DNA of 64,000 nt from Leishmania mexicana MHOM/GT/2001/U1103. Its lineage: Eukaryota > Euglenozoa > Kinetoplastea > Trypanosomatida > Trypanosomatidae. The notes under the pieces are model-generated. The model was not told where the DNA came from and ran no database searches. It saw only the letters and a list, made by a program, of their open reading frames with translations. A program made the position numbers and the translations under genes. The DNA lies in the NCBI RefSeq assembly GCF_000234665.1, contig NC_018332.1:615755-679754 (forward strand), given 5' to 3'. Of this stretch, positions 20,727 through 31,190 are shown in pieces; position 1 is the first letter of the stretch; every line of letters begins with the position of its first letter.

Positions 20727-22184
20727 TTAGCGTTGTAGCACGTGTCGTGTGCAGGCGCACGGGTAGCCGATGACAGCGCTCAAGGCACATATCGAGCTCC
20801 CGCATACTTCGGCACCGCAGAAACTGCAGCGGAACTGCAGGGGATAGCCGCATCCGACACACACGCGCGGTGGTGGAAGACCGCTCGTGGGACGGGGGAT
20901 TAACTGTGGCGCCGTATGACGTGCCTTGACGAGTGCACGCAGCTTCTCCTCGTAACTCTTCAGCGACGGTTTGGAGGTCTCTGTCATGCGCAAAACGCAG
21001 CGGCCGCGCGAGATGAATTCCGTGCAGTAGAACGCCTCAGTGCGGCAACCGTACACCACTTCCACTCGCAATGGCAGCTCCAGCGGCGCAGCTTTGGTGG
21101 GCCGCGAGGGGGCAGCCGCAGAGGATGAAGGCAGCGTCGACGTTGCCTTGGCGCACTCCTCTACGGGGCCAGTGGGGCGACGGCCAGGCAGCTTCACCCG
21201 CAGGAGGTGCTCCACAAAGTTCAAGGAAAGTGTGTGGAAGAGAGAGATGGGGTCCAGGAGCACCTGGTTTAGGTAGCCGATCAGGACAAAGGGAACGCAG
21301 CTCCAGAGCTGTGCGGCCTCTTTCGCGATGATGGTCGCCGTGCACTGTGGGAGTGCGTGCACGTCGGGGTAGTGATCCTCCACAAGCGCCTCGTTCACGA
21401 AAACCTTTATGCCAATCAAAAGGTCATCGGCAGGACGGTCATACACAGCAGCCTCGCCACGCTCGAAGCGCATGGTGTTGCTGTACTCCACCGGGGTCAC
21501 TGCCGAGGCACCTGGAGCGGGCGATGTCGGTAAAGACGAAGACAGCGGTACCGATGCTTTGCGACACCCCTGCGTCTGTTGCTCCCGCTGTAGCGCGGTG
21601 CGTCCCTGAACACTTCGGAGCACGATGTCCGGTATCGGAGCCTGATGTCGCCGCACTTGCTGGAGGTACGCGACGCGGCCGCGCCACTGATGCTCGATGG
21701 CAAGCGGCACGGCGTAGAGGTAGGCCATTCCGTAAAGAAGGTCTTTGCCCACCTCGCAGACGGTCAAGGTCTGCGGCTCCCGTCCAGGTAGCGCTAGCAG
21801 CTCCGCCTCCTCAACCGGTACGGGGCGAGGCGAGAAGATGATCTTGCCACGGTGGTCCCGATGGAAGGTGGACATCGGCGTACCAGGCCGCTCGACGAGC
21901 GGCTGAGCATACCAGCTGTTCGCTGGCACCGATGGAAGCGGTGGAGGCTGCTTTGGGCTCGAGGCTGCCTTGGATGCGGGCAGCGAGTGCAGCGGTGATA
22001 TCTCTGCAGTGGTGGAATGCGGGCGCGACATCGTTGCTGGAGGCACTCCCAACGCGGTCTTCACAAGCGCCGCGCCGGGGGGCAAGCCAGAAAGACGCGG
22101 GCGCGGCTGCGAAGGCGGTATGGCGACCTTTGTGGTGGCTGGCGTCGGGACAGACAGTGGAGCGGGTCTCACCGGCTGCGACAT
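20727..22184 (-). CDS. Zinc-ribbon protein of unknown function (485 aa)
   Basis: Not recognised as a named protein. Residues 1-130 are disordered and rich in Pro, Ser and Ala. The central part, about 125-380, looks folded: a segment around CEVGKDLLYGMAYLYAVPLA, and a hydrophobic stretch around LPQCTATIIAKEAAQLW followed by VPFVLIGYLNQVLLDPISL. The C-terminus (about 440-480) has CVGCG, CSFCGAEVC, then further cysteines, a treble-clef arrangement reminiscent of HIT-type zinc fingers but without a clear final histidine. The frame is open up to 22364. The extra 60 codons are Pro/Ser-rich translation of the pyrimidine tract, and an AG at 22195-22194 lies just 10 nt before MSQPVRPA, so 22184 is chosen as the start. 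Confidence 0.85.
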   Translation of the reverse strand: MSQPVRPAPLSVPTPATTKVAIPPSQPRPRLSGLPPGAALVKTALGVPPATMSRPHSTTAEISPLHSLPASKAASSPKQPPPLPSVPANSWYAQPLVERPGTPMSTFHRDHRGKIIFSPRPVPVEEAELLALPGREPQTLTVCEVGKDLLYGMAYLYAVPLAIEHQWRGRVAYLQQVRRHQAPIPDIVLRSVQGRTALQREQQTQGCRKASVPLSSSLPTSPAPGASAVTPVEYSNTMRFERGEAAVYDRPADDLLIGIKVFVNEALVEDHYPDVHALPQCTATIIAKEAAQLWSCVPFVLIGYLNQVLLDPISLFHTLSLNFVEHLLRVKLPGRRPTGPVEECAKATSTLPSSSAAAPSRPTKAAPLELPLRVEVVYGCRTEAFYCTEFISRGRCVLRMTETSKPSLKSYEEKLRALVKARHTAPQLIPRPTSGLPPPRVCVGCGYPLQFRCSFCGAEVCGSSICALSAVIGYPCACTRHVLQR

Positions 22185-22193
22185 TTTGTATGG

Positions 22194-22280
22194 CTGTTTA
22201 TGACGAGGGGAATATAAGGGGGCGGGACAGGAAGGGGAGACCAACACCGATGGAGAAGGAGGGGGAGAGCGGGGAAAGAC
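22194..22280 (-). promoter_or_regulatory. Putative trans-splice acceptor of the zinc-ribbon protein gene
   Basis: A long C/T-rich stretch on the minus strand (purine-rich on plus, about 22215-22280) precedes AG at 22195-22194 and the ATG at 22184. This argues against the longer in-frame start at 22364. Confidence 0.55.
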
Positions 22281-23431
22281 CCAAGACAGGTTCTGGTATT
22301 CGCTGGGTGGGAGCGAGGAGCGGGAGAAGTGCGTGTAGAAGCCTCGTAGGAAACGCTGAAGCACGCCTCACCGGACAACCCGCAATAATACGAGAACAGA
22401 AAAGGATGTCGAAGGGTAAGGCAGGATGATGTATTCCGAAGCATGCTCCCAACTCCGCCTCACGGGACGAGTGGCCTCTCTCCGTGGAAGTGCATGCCGA
22501 CTTCGCATGCCCTTCGTTCGCCGCCCTCGATACCCCCCCCCTCCAGCGCTGGCAGAGCGATCCACGATAATTCTGTGGCCTGCAAGTCCACATCGAGTAA
22601 CGCTACCCCAGGAATAGGTAGGCCTGACTGCCACCTCAAGAGGGAGTGTGGGCGTGGTTGAAGCAAACCCTTACGACGACTTGATTCCAGGAGAGAGAGA
22701 GAGCATGTGAAGAAAGCGGGTAAAAGACGAGTGCTTGGTGATGCATGCACCTCAGAATGGTGCGGTGCGTGCGTGTGTGTGTGGATTAACTCCCATCGCC
22801 TCCGTCTTCTCATTTTTCGGTGAGCCCTCCGTCTTCCACTCTTGCGGCAAACGTTCAGAGAAGGAAACACGAAGAGCACGCGCAGAGGATCGAGAGGATG
22901 GCGAGACGACAGGGTGAAATGGCATATCAGAAAAGCACGGCTGTGTCCTCCGCACTGGCCGGACAGTCTCTCCCTGCGCTCACCCCCCCTCCTCCTCACT
23001 TGATTTTCACCTGGTCAAGGTACGTGTATGTACACGACTGTGCACGCGGGGGAGGGGAGTCGAGTGGGATGTCTGAAAACAATCGGGGGGAGCATGACGC
23101 GCCAGCAGAAGAGCTCATCAGGAGAAGGAGTGAGCTGAGCTGGCCGAATCGATGAGGCCGAGGAAACGCAGAGAAAGCACGAATTATGGGAAGAGAAGGG
23201 AGAGCGAGTAGTCCGGTGAGCGTGTATGGCGAGAGAAGCACAACCACACCGTCGTCTGCATACACTCCGTTGAACATGCGGTGTGTAGGTGAGGAGGGGG
23301 CGAGAGAGAGACGAGGAGGCGGAGGGAGGCGTGTGAAACCACCTGAGGAGATCCATGGCGGTTGTGCACCGCTGCCCAGCAACGGCATCCTTGCTCGAGC
23401 GTGTCTCCCCCTTCGCCGCTTCCTCGAACGC

Positions 23432-23466
23432 GCGTGCGTGCGTGCGTGTGTGTGTGTGTGTGTGTA
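23432..23466. repeat. (GCGT)n/(GT)n tract
   Basis: GCGT units grading into pure GT repeats, about 35 bases, in the spacer. Confidence 0.9.
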
Positions 23467-24038
23467 GGTGTTCTTTTCGTTTTGGTAGTTCATTCCAATG
23501 TAGTGTACATGTGCGTGTGTGGGGGGGGGGGATTGAGCGGTGCCTGCTCTCCGTTTCTTGTCATGCCTGTCGTTGATGCGCGCGTGAGAGCTGGTTCGCC
23601 GGTGTAATGGGGTGGAGGGGGGAGGGAAGAAAGGCAGGAAACAAAAGGAAAAGGCAAGGAAAGCTCACAGAGGAAGCGATACAGAGAGACGAGTCAGGGA
23701 AGGGCATCGGACGTGGGATGTCGCCGGCACACCGTCGTCGTCGGGCACGTTCGCCCCCCCGACACACGCGCGTTCCATCAGAAAAGCAAGAAGACAAGAA
23801 GCAACGTCACATGCCAAAGGTACAGTCGGCACCGCAGACACACACACAGAGAGAGACAGAGACACAGACCGACAGACAGCCTATCAATACATACGGACAC
23901 ATGTGCACGCACGCCGCAGCGCCTCGCTGTCCCACCACCACCCGTGACGCAACAGGCGCTGCGGAGTGCGTGCAAGCGAAGAAATAAACAAGACGCGCCA
24001 GTGCGTCTGCTGCCGCTGGAAAGCCAGATCGCACATTG

Positions 24039-27000
24039 TCAGTGAAAAGGGGAGGGAAAATCGGCCTCCTGCTGAGTTCGCGGTGAGTACATCTTAGAAA
24101 CGCTCTGGAAGGCCGCCGTGCGCTGCAGACGCCGGAGGTAGCGCTCACGCTCTCCGCGTGTTTTCATATCCTCGTACCGGTTTTCCCGGAAGGGAACAGC
24201 GTCAGCGTGTGGCGGTCCACGACCGCGTCGCGGCAGCTTTCGCTGCGGCCAGCCATCCGACCTTTTGCCCTCGTGGGGGCTGCCCCTGTCCTCTCCCTCG
24301 TCCTCCAGGGCGATCCTGTCGTAGCCGAGAAGGAGATGCCGATTGTGGCACCGGTGGATGTCCGCGCGCACGAGCCGGAGCGGAAGCACGCGCCGCTCCT
24401 TTGCCAGACGCATGTAGCGGAACAGGCGGCGCTGCGGAAGGTAGTGGAGGTACCGCGGACATACGTGCGCGTCCGAGACGCCATCGACATCCTGCGCGGC
24501 GTCGAGCGTGTTCTGGCCCCGTTGCCGATACCACGATGCGAAGGGCGCACGAGTGCCGGTCGATGCAGCAGGAAGTTTTGCACCGCCTCTGCTGCGAGAT
24601 AGCGGTGCAAGAGAGGGCGCGTCCATGAGCACGTTGGAGTCAGAGTAGTGGGGTAGCCAGCCATGCACGCGACCGACCTGGCGATCAAGCAGGTAGATCA
24701 GCTTCTGGAGATGGAGCACGCGCTGGTGCTCCAGCGGCCAAGCGGCAGCCAAGCCGCGCTTAACCAAGCGCTGTCTGTATTTGGCGAGGCGCTCACGGTG
24801 TTTGGCCTCGGCGTGCTGCTGCTTCGTCTGCCAAAGCTCTTTCATCTTAGCAATGATGGCTCGCAGCAGCAGTTGGGCCTTCATCTGCTCGTAGAGAATT
24901 CGCTCCACCTCAGCGGCAGCATCTGCACAAGATGCGCGGTGACGCTTCGCTGCCTCATCCATGGCGCCGTCCCTCATGACAAGTGTGTGCCTTGCGCGCC
25001 GCTGCGCCGTTGGCTGTGGCGGGAGCGACCCCAAAGAGGGACGCTGCTTTTCAACACCGTCATCACCGTCTCCTGGTGACGCCACCGCTGCTTGAGAGAG
25101 ACGACTCCGTGTCGATGCAAACGCGCCATGCGACGGCAGTGGCGACACCACCGACGCGCCGTCGCCTGGGCTGTTAGCATGGCTACCTTGTTTTGTCGTG
25201 ATGGCGCTGCTGAGGTTCATCTGCGGTGCACGCAGGCGCAGGTCTGCACCACGGCCCCGCTCAGCCCCATCCGCCTCTGATGCTTCAAACTGCACAAACA
25301 TTGACGGGAGCGAGTTCGATGTGCAGAAAGGCCTCTCATGCGTGAACGATGCTTCTGTGGCGGCAGCGGCTGTATCAGTCAAGCCATCAGCACCGCCTCC
25401 TGCTGGAGACGCCCCACCGCGCACCGCTGGCAAAGGACTACTGTAGAAGGCCTGCTCTGCACCTGCCTCAGCCCCACCCGTTTCTTGCGCAGCCGGTGAT
25501 GATGCTGTACCGTGGGCAGACCCCGGCAGCAGCGCGCGAGCCGCCTGCTCCATCAGCTCAGAGATCACGGTGTCGTAACGCACAGGGTCCATCATGAAGA
25601 GCTCACGAGCATCTTCCTGCAGCTGGTCCAGCTCCGTACGCAGCGCAAGCACGGCTGTACCCTTCGTCGCTTGCGGCGAGCGCTTCTTTGCGGCCGGGTC
25701 AACACCCCCGACTTCAGTCGGGCCGTGACGCGGGGATTCGCCCCTAATGGCTTGCAGGAACTTTTGCACGTGCGATAAAGTCTCCGTATCAGCGGCTGCC
25801 GCTGCCGCAGCCCCAGTTGTGGGCAACACGGAGTACGCCGCTGCCAGGGGTGACAACGGAGCAACAGGAGCAGCGGCCATCGTGTTGTGGAAGGCAGCGG
25901 CGCCTCCTCGTGCGTCAGCATCAAGACCGGCGCGCCTTCCAGTACCGCCGCCGACAGGTCCCACATGCGACATGTCGCGAAGCGACGGGCCTAGCAAGCC
26001 TGCCGCGGCTTCACGTGGGAGCAGCATGTACGGCTTCGCGCTGCCCGGCGTCCGCTCCACCACCACGACCGGTGGCGACACGAACGCCTCCTGCTCTGCC
26101 CTGTCGCTATCCGGATCGCTGCCCTGCGGCGGCGCTGGTGATGTGCGGGCAGCACCAGCAGCAGCGGCTGGCGACCCCGTGGCAGACCTGTGGGAAGGCT
26201 TTGCCTTACGAAGTGCTTTGTGTGGCGGGTGTGGCTTCGCAGGGGACAGTAGTGGCAGAGGTGGCGTGGCCGACGCACCGACTGCACCGTCGTCAGGGGA
26301 GTCGAGGCGAATGAGTCCACCGTCGTGGCTCCCCGCCGCTAAGGAGTGAAGGGGACGTGATTGTGACCTGGTGAGCGATGACGGCGGCATCGTCCTCGGT
26401 TTCGCCGATGGCGGTCTTGCAGAGTCGGAGGCAAGCTGCGCTCTGGATGCCGAGGCCTCTGGCATGAACCGCCCACCTGGGATTCGGTCGGAGGCGGGTT
26501 GCTCGCCTCCACCATGCTGCTCCTGCCTCTTTTGGGGTGATGACGACAGTTGGGGGGCGTCGACGTCAGTGGCGGGGAAGAGCCGTGAAGCATGGCTGCC
26601 GGCGCGAGAAGCGCTACCGCGATGCCCTTCCTCTTCTGATGCTGGCGAGTGAAGTGCATGCGATGCGGCCATTTCCTTCTCGGTCGCCAGCCGCGCGGGA
26701 TCGGTCAATCCTTCCCCGCCCACGCCAGCCCTGAAGCCGCCAGACCTCGCAGAGCCTCCTCTCGCGTCCACGCTGCCCTCGGCAGCATCGTCTTCGCCGT
26801 CAGCGCAGTCCATCATCGCGTGGCGCAGGATCGCCGTCGCGATCGCGTCCACCGCAGAAGAAGCGCCGGCATCGGCCGCGGGCGGACTTTCCGTCATTCT
26901 CTGCCCCTCCGCGCCTTCGCCGGCGAACGCGGCGGCGCCACACAATCGCCACCCCTCCATCACGCTGAGAATATCGCTGTCTTTCACAGACGCGCCGCCC

Positions 27001-30000
27001 CCGCCACACTCGCTCTTCGACTTTGCAGACGACGCTCTTGCAGCCGCCACCCCTTCCTCCGTCCCCAACGTCAGCAGCTGCGCCGCACCGACAGCGTCTC
27101 CCTCATTGCCGGTCTGCAACACTGTCAGTATCACTGCGTTCTTCTCCACCGCCTCCATCTCGGTGTGTGCATGCGGCACTCCCCATTCGTCGACAGGGCG
27201 TGGCACGAAGGAGAGAGGCAGACTCTGAGGCAGCTGCCCTGGCGTCCTCTTCGCTGTCTCGATGTCCGCCGCTGCGACCGGTCCTGATGCGCTTGGCGTG
27301 TGGGCCCGCTCAAGGCGCTGTCCTCCAGGGCTCTTCGACGCGTCGCCGGGCCCCTTCACCCCCTTGGGCTCCTTGCTGCCCTTCTTGCCAGCAACGCTAT
27401 CCTTCGACAGCCTCGAGGCTCCGCCGCCGTCAGACGCTGCGGAACCGGTCGTGAGTGGTGTCCGCTTGACAGGTCGAACTTTGCGGCTGTCCAGAGATGA
27501 GCTACGCGATCTGCTACGGCGACTTTGGTCGCCGGTGGGAAGCGCAAAGGTCGCAGAAGCCATCGAGTTCGCCTCCCACATGTCCTGCGAGGATGGACGC
27601 CGTTGCTCTCTGCTGCGGGCAGCGTCAATAGCGCCAAACACGAAGGCCTGTGCGTAGGAGATGGCCTTGGAGGGCTTCGCAGGCGTAAGCGTGAGCAGCC
27701 GCCGAGCTGGGGCGCCAGAAGTCACCCTCATTGTCACGAGTGGCCCTTTCGCCACCTCCTCCACTGCTGCCCCAGTCTCCACGGTCATCTTCAGGTTCAT
27801 CAATCGAGGCGTGGTCACCTGCACCACCGCGGCCATGGAACTGCCCGGGGCAGGTGCAGGAGTGACGTCGCTGGCGGCACCTTCGAAGCCTGGGCTTGCT
27901 AACGGAGGAGCTGCTAGCGGCTTCTCCACGCGAAGCTCGTAGTAGAGATAGCGATCAGATCCTTTAGCCCCACCGAGAGTTGCGCGATGGCCACTCTTCT
28001 TCTTGGGGTGCGTCGCTGCAGCGCCGGCGTGCGCCTCCGCCGCAGCAGCCCCGTCCCTCGCGAAGTTGTGAGGGCTCTTCTTCACTCCGACAACGGTGAA
28101 GACAAGACCCTTGTCCACGAGGTACTCATGCAGCAGCTCCGTCTCCACTGGCACGGCCGCCACCGCCTCCTCCGCACTTGGACCACTTTGCGCAGCCGCG
28201 CCATCCGGAAGCGTTGTCGCTGAAGGCCTCCTGTCAGCCTGAAGCGCACCGCTACTTGGCGACATCGACCGCGGGGCTGCGGCATTTCTGGGCGGCTTGC
28301 CGCGGCCCTCCTCGGTGGAAACCGTCCGCTGCGAACCACCGGAAGTGACAGACCTCTTGTCGCTACCTGTACGCGGCCTGTTGCTATCTTGTCCCCACAC
28401 CTGCGCCAGCGCGGCCGCCTCCATTTCACGCCTCGCGGCTTCCTCGCGCGCGCGCCTTGCCGCCTCGAGCTGGAGACGATGCCCAGCCAGCCTCTGCTCC
28501 ATCTCTGCCGCGTACTCGGCGTCACATTTGCCGGCACCTTCGGACAGCTCGCGTCGGCGGGTTTCGATAAGCCGCACATAGTTGTGAACTGTGCGCAGCT
28601 CATGCAGGTCGTGCAACAGCCCAGAGCGCAGGTTCCGCAGCTTTGCACGGAGCAGCACCTTCTGACCATGACGCGTACTACTGCCACGCTGGTTCAGCCC
28701 GTGATGTATTGCTTCACAGGAGCGCCAGTGTTTCTCAGACAGGTTGTCTGCCTCTGAAGACTGCGTGCCACCGGCGGCGGCGATGGCGCCTGGCGTGCTC
28801 GAGGGAGGCCGCCGTGCCCGTGACAGGCTGCCCTCCGCACTGCGCCGAGCCCGGTGATCCCTCCCGGCCACCTCCATCGGCTGCAAAAATCCATCATTGA
28901 GGCCTGCCTCCACCACCTCGGCCACGTCGACCTCCTGCTGGGAGTCTTGCTCTGCGGATGGCGACGTCATTTGGTGATGGAGCCGCATCGACGGCGCCGA
29001 TAGCGGTCGGTTCCTACGCAGCTTCGCTGCATCAACTTGCTTCAACTCGTACTGAGCGAGCACCTCCAACATGAAGCGAAGCAAGTTCAGCTGATGCGAG
29101 TGAGCGGTAGACGTGGATGGAAGAGCACCGGTGTCCTTTGGGCCCCTCTGCCGCTGCTGCTGCCCGCTGGCAGTCGGCGTCGGGGCTACCGCGCTTATAC
29201 AGCCCATTTTGTTGCCACCGGTGAGATCGGTGAGGGAGAAAGGCACCATGCTGGGTTCGCTGTGTGTGGTCTCGAGGGAAGCGCGGTGGCGTTCGTGAGG
29301 GTCCGGCCCCGCCTTGCCACACTCTCGTGTCGCCGTGATGGTCGCGGAGGTGGACGGCGAACGGTTCAAAGCGCTGCCGGGGATAGGCTGGCAACGTGTG
29401 TAACGCATCAATGCCGCGGCCGTATCCTCATTCGCCGTCAACGGAATCCCATCGTGCGCCTGTTCCCCGGCCACCGTCCCCGCGCCGGTTGCCCGGTTCT
29501 CGCGCGTCTCCGTTGGCTGGGGATGCTGCATGTCAGTCAGAAGCTCTGTGTCGATGCTCTCCATGAGCCACACCATGTGTAGCAAGTTGGACGAGGCTTC
29601 GAGCAGTTCCTCCTGCTCCTTCTTCGCGCGCTGCAGCCGCTGCCGCAGCGATCGGCGTGGCAGTGGCTCTGCGGCGGCAGCGGCTCCTGCTGTCCCACGG
29701 AGCGGCTGTGCCTCTGAGTCTGTCGATGCCACACCGCCCACCTCCACTTCGAGAGCCTCCTCCACCGAGTCCACATGGTCGTCCAACTGATACACGAGCC
29801 GGTGCAGCTGCGTGGCGTCAAGGTTGGTGCTGCCGTTGCACAAGAGGCCGTTGCTCAGCTTGTGCAGCTGAAACCGCACCGCGGTCAGGTCGAGCAAAGA
29901 CGCCGAGGTCACTCTATCTGTGGCATGTCCGCCGCCTCTGTCTTGGGGGTGTGGGCTTGCTCCACCCGCTGAAGGCGCTGTCGCCACATCGCTTGTAGCC

Positions 30001-31190
30001 TGGGGCGTTGGCATCGGCAGCTGCCTCAGCCGCTCCTCCCGCGTCTTCTCCCTCACGGCGTCGGCCAACTCCACCAAGTCTTCAATATCTGCTACCGCGT
30101 TGGCGCGGCGCCCCACAAGCAAGAGAATCTTCGAGTGCTCCTGTGCAAGAACCTGCGCGGCGCGCTCATTTTCGTCACGAAGCTTCCGGCGTGGAGGCGC
30201 GGCGCTCGCCATCAACGCGGCCGCCTCGGTCACCAACGAGTCTGCCTTCGCCACTACATAGCCTGCCTCCGTTGCGTCCATCTCGCCCGCCGCTGCGTTC
30301 CCTCCACGACAGCGCGCCGACGGGGATACGGTGGCCCTCGTGCCCCGCTCCCTGATGTCGAGGCTCGTGAGGGAGCTGCCGCAGGTACAGCTGCCTGGCC
30401 GGCTCGTGGGACGCGATAAGCGAGGGACGCTGTGCGGCAGGTGCTGATTCGGGCACCCTCTATCGCGTCTGTGCAGGTGACTAGTTAACCCACCCGTAGC
30501 GTTCTCAGACGTCCGCGATGCGGCCAAAGCATCCGAGCCCCTGTGTCGACGTCGCTGAGCGCTACCTGGCGTCTGGGAGAGGTGCAAGCGTGGCATCACC
30601 GAGGGATCGTCGCCGCTTCTAGCATGCGCCAAGTCAGTCGTTGGCAGTGCCGTGTTTGGAGAAGTTAAGGGAGAACTAAGAGGGAAGGCAGAGTCGCCGT
30701 TGCTGGACACCTCAACGGAGGTAACGAGCTGAGGCCTCCGCCGATTGGCAGCACTCGTAGACGCCGACTCGCCGTCCTGCCGTGTGTCCACAACACCGGC
30801 GGTGAGGGAGGAGGCCAGCGATATGGCACCGAGGCCTCTGTGGGCACTGTGTTGAGGGCGCATGGATGGCGCCTTGCCACCGCCGGTACGCTCGCCCTTG
30901 GCTGCGGCGACGTCATTGGCCAACTCGTCCAGGCGGGCCCCGTTCCTTCTGCCTGCACCGCAGATGAAGGTGTTCCCGAGTCGCTGCAGGTAGCGGGACG
31001 CGATCTCCTCGGGATCCTTCGACATTACCCTCCCGCAACGCGGCGGCGGCGCCGGCAGAACGATTGAAAAGGCGGAGTCGGCCGCCACCGATCCTGGCGG
31101 ATCAGTGGTGCTGGCGGCGGCGGTGCTCACCGGCGTACGAAAGCTGACGGAGGAATACACGTTAGACGGTGGTAGCATTGCTGTCCTCAT
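24039..31190 (-). CDS. Giant low-complexity / coiled-coil protein of unknown function (2383 aa)
   Basis: I recognise no family domain. Most of the chain is disordered and rich in Ala, Ser, Gly and Pro, with basic patches. Segments predicted by eye to be helical or coiled coil are a Glu/Arg/Leu-rich stretch near 345-400, a long Arg/Glu/Ala-rich helix near 870-960 (around RRRELSEGAGKCDAEYAAEMEQRLAGHRLQLEAARR, not written further), and a C-terminal block near 2080-2180 with repeated Lys/Arg/Glu/Gln and AEAKHRERLAKYRQRL. The C-terminal 200 residues are Arg/Tyr-rich and look folded. There is no signal peptide or membrane span. The composition suggests a cytoskeletal or flagellar/basal-body component of kinetoplastids, but this is only a guess. 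An AG lies a few bases before the ATG at 31190, and a second Met occurs at codon 5. Confidence 0.88.
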   Translation of the reverse strand: MRTAMLPPSNVYSSVSFRTPVSTAAASTTDPPGSVAADSAFSIVLPAPPPRCGRVMSKDPEEIASRYLQRLGNTFICGAGRRNGARLDELANDVAAAKGERTGGGKAPSMRPQHSAHRGLGAISLASSLTAGVVDTRQDGESASTSAANRRRPQLVTSVEVSSNGDSAFPLSSPLTSPNTALPTTDLAHARSGDDPSVMPRLHLSQTPGSAQRRRHRGSDALAASRTSENATGGLTSHLHRRDRGCPNQHLPHSVPRLSRPTSRPGSCTCGSSLTSLDIRERGTRATVSPSARCRGGNAAAGEMDATEAGYVVAKADSLVTEAAALMASAAPPRRKLRDENERAAQVLAQEHSKILLLVGRRANAVADIEDLVELADAVREKTREERLRQLPMPTPQATSDVATAPSAGGASPHPQDRGGGHATDRVTSASLLDLTAVRFQLHKLSNGLLCNGSTNLDATQLHRLVYQLDDHVDSVEEALEVEVGGVASTDSEAQPLRGTAGAAAAAEPLPRRSLRQRLQRAKKEQEELLEASSNLLHMVWLMESIDTELLTDMQHPQPTETRENRATGAGTVAGEQAHDGIPLTANEDTAAALMRYTRCQPIPGSALNRSPSTSATITATRECGKAGPDPHERHRASLETTHSEPSMVPFSLTDLTGGNKMGCISAVAPTPTASGQQQRQRGPKDTGALPSTSTAHSHQLNLLRFMLEVLAQYELKQVDAAKLRRNRPLSAPSMRLHHQMTSPSAEQDSQQEVDVAEVVEAGLNDGFLQPMEVAGRDHRARRSAEGSLSRARRPPSSTPGAIAAAGGTQSSEADNLSEKHWRSCEAIHHGLNQRGSSTRHGQKVLLRAKLRNLRSGLLHDLHELRTVHNYVRLIETRRRELSEGAGKCDAEYAAEMEQRLAGHRLQLEAARRAREEAARREMEAAALAQVWGQDSNRPRTGSDKRSVTSGGSQRTVSTEEGRGKPPRNAAAPRSMSPSSGALQADRRPSATTLPDGAAAQSGPSAEEAVAAVPVETELLHEYLVDKGLVFTVVGVKKSPHNFARDGAAAAEAHAGAAATHPKKKSGHRATLGGAKGSDRYLYYELRVEKPLAAPPLASPGFEGAASDVTPAPAPGSSMAAVVQVTTPRLMNLKMTVETGAAVEEVAKGPLVTMRVTSGAPARRLLTLTPAKPSKAISYAQAFVFGAIDAARSREQRRPSSQDMWEANSMASATFALPTGDQSRRSRSRSSSLDSRKVRPVKRTPLTTGSAASDGGGASRLSKDSVAGKKGSKEPKGVKGPGDASKSPGGQRLERAHTPSASGPVAAADIETAKRTPGQLPQSLPLSFVPRPVDEWGVPHAHTEMEAVEKNAVILTVLQTGNEGDAVGAAQLLTLGTEEGVAAARASSAKSKSECGGGGASVKDSDILSVMEGWRLCGAAAFAGEGAEGQRMTESPPAADAGASSAVDAIATAILRHAMMDCADGEDDAAEGSVDARGGSARSGGFRAGVGGEGLTDPARLATEKEMAASHALHSPASEEEGHRGSASRAGSHASRLFPATDVDAPQLSSSPQKRQEQHGGGEQPASDRIPGGRFMPEASASRAQLASDSARPPSAKPRTMPPSSLTRSQSRPLHSLAAGSHDGGLIRLDSPDDGAVGASATPPLPLLSPAKPHPPHKALRKAKPSHRSATGSPAAAAGAARTSPAPPQGSDPDSDRAEQEAFVSPPVVVVERTPGSAKPYMLLPREAAAGLLGPSLRDMSHVGPVGGGTGRRAGLDADARGGAAAFHNTMAAAPVAPLSPLAAAYSVLPTTGAAAAAAADTETLSHVQKFLQAIRGESPRHGPTEVGGVDPAAKKRSPQATKGTAVLALRTELDQLQEDARELFMMDPVRYDTVISELMEQAARALLPGSAHGTASSPAAQETGGAEAGAEQAFYSSPLPAVRGGASPAGGGADGLTDTAAAATEASFTHERPFCTSNSLPSMFVQFEASEADGAERGRGADLRLRAPQMNLSSAITTKQGSHANSPGDGASVVSPLPSHGAFASTRSRLSQAAVASPGDGDDGVEKQRPSLGSLPPQPTAQRRARHTLVMRDGAMDEAAKRHRASCADAAAEVERILYEQMKAQLLLRAIIAKMKELWQTKQQHAEAKHRERLAKYRQRLVKRGLAAAWPLEHQRVLHLQKLIYLLDRQVGRVHGWLPHYSDSNVLMDAPSLAPLSRSRGGAKLPAASTGTRAPFASWYRQRGQNTLDAAQDVDGVSDAHVCPRYLHYLPQRRLFRYMRLAKERRVLPLRLVRADIHRCHNRHLLLGYDRIALEDEGEDRGSPHEGKRSDGWPQRKLPRRGRGPPHADAVPFRENRYEDMKTRGERERYLRRLQRTAAFQSVSKMYSPRTQQEADFPSPFH

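Larger units (their letters stand above)
22185..24038. other. Intergenic spacer between the 2383-residue protein gene and the zinc-ribbon protein gene
   Basis: About 1.85 kb of spacer with no supported gene. It contains a GCGT/GT-rich tract at 23432-23466, a G-run near 23520-23530, an ACAC/GACAGA-rich stretch near 23838-23878, and the 3' UTR of the gene ending at 24039. Confidence 0.7.

Noticed and set aside
22185..22364. 60-codon N-terminal extension of the zinc-ribbon protein
   Set aside because: It is a translation of the pyrimidine tract, with a likely splice acceptor just before the ATG at 22184.
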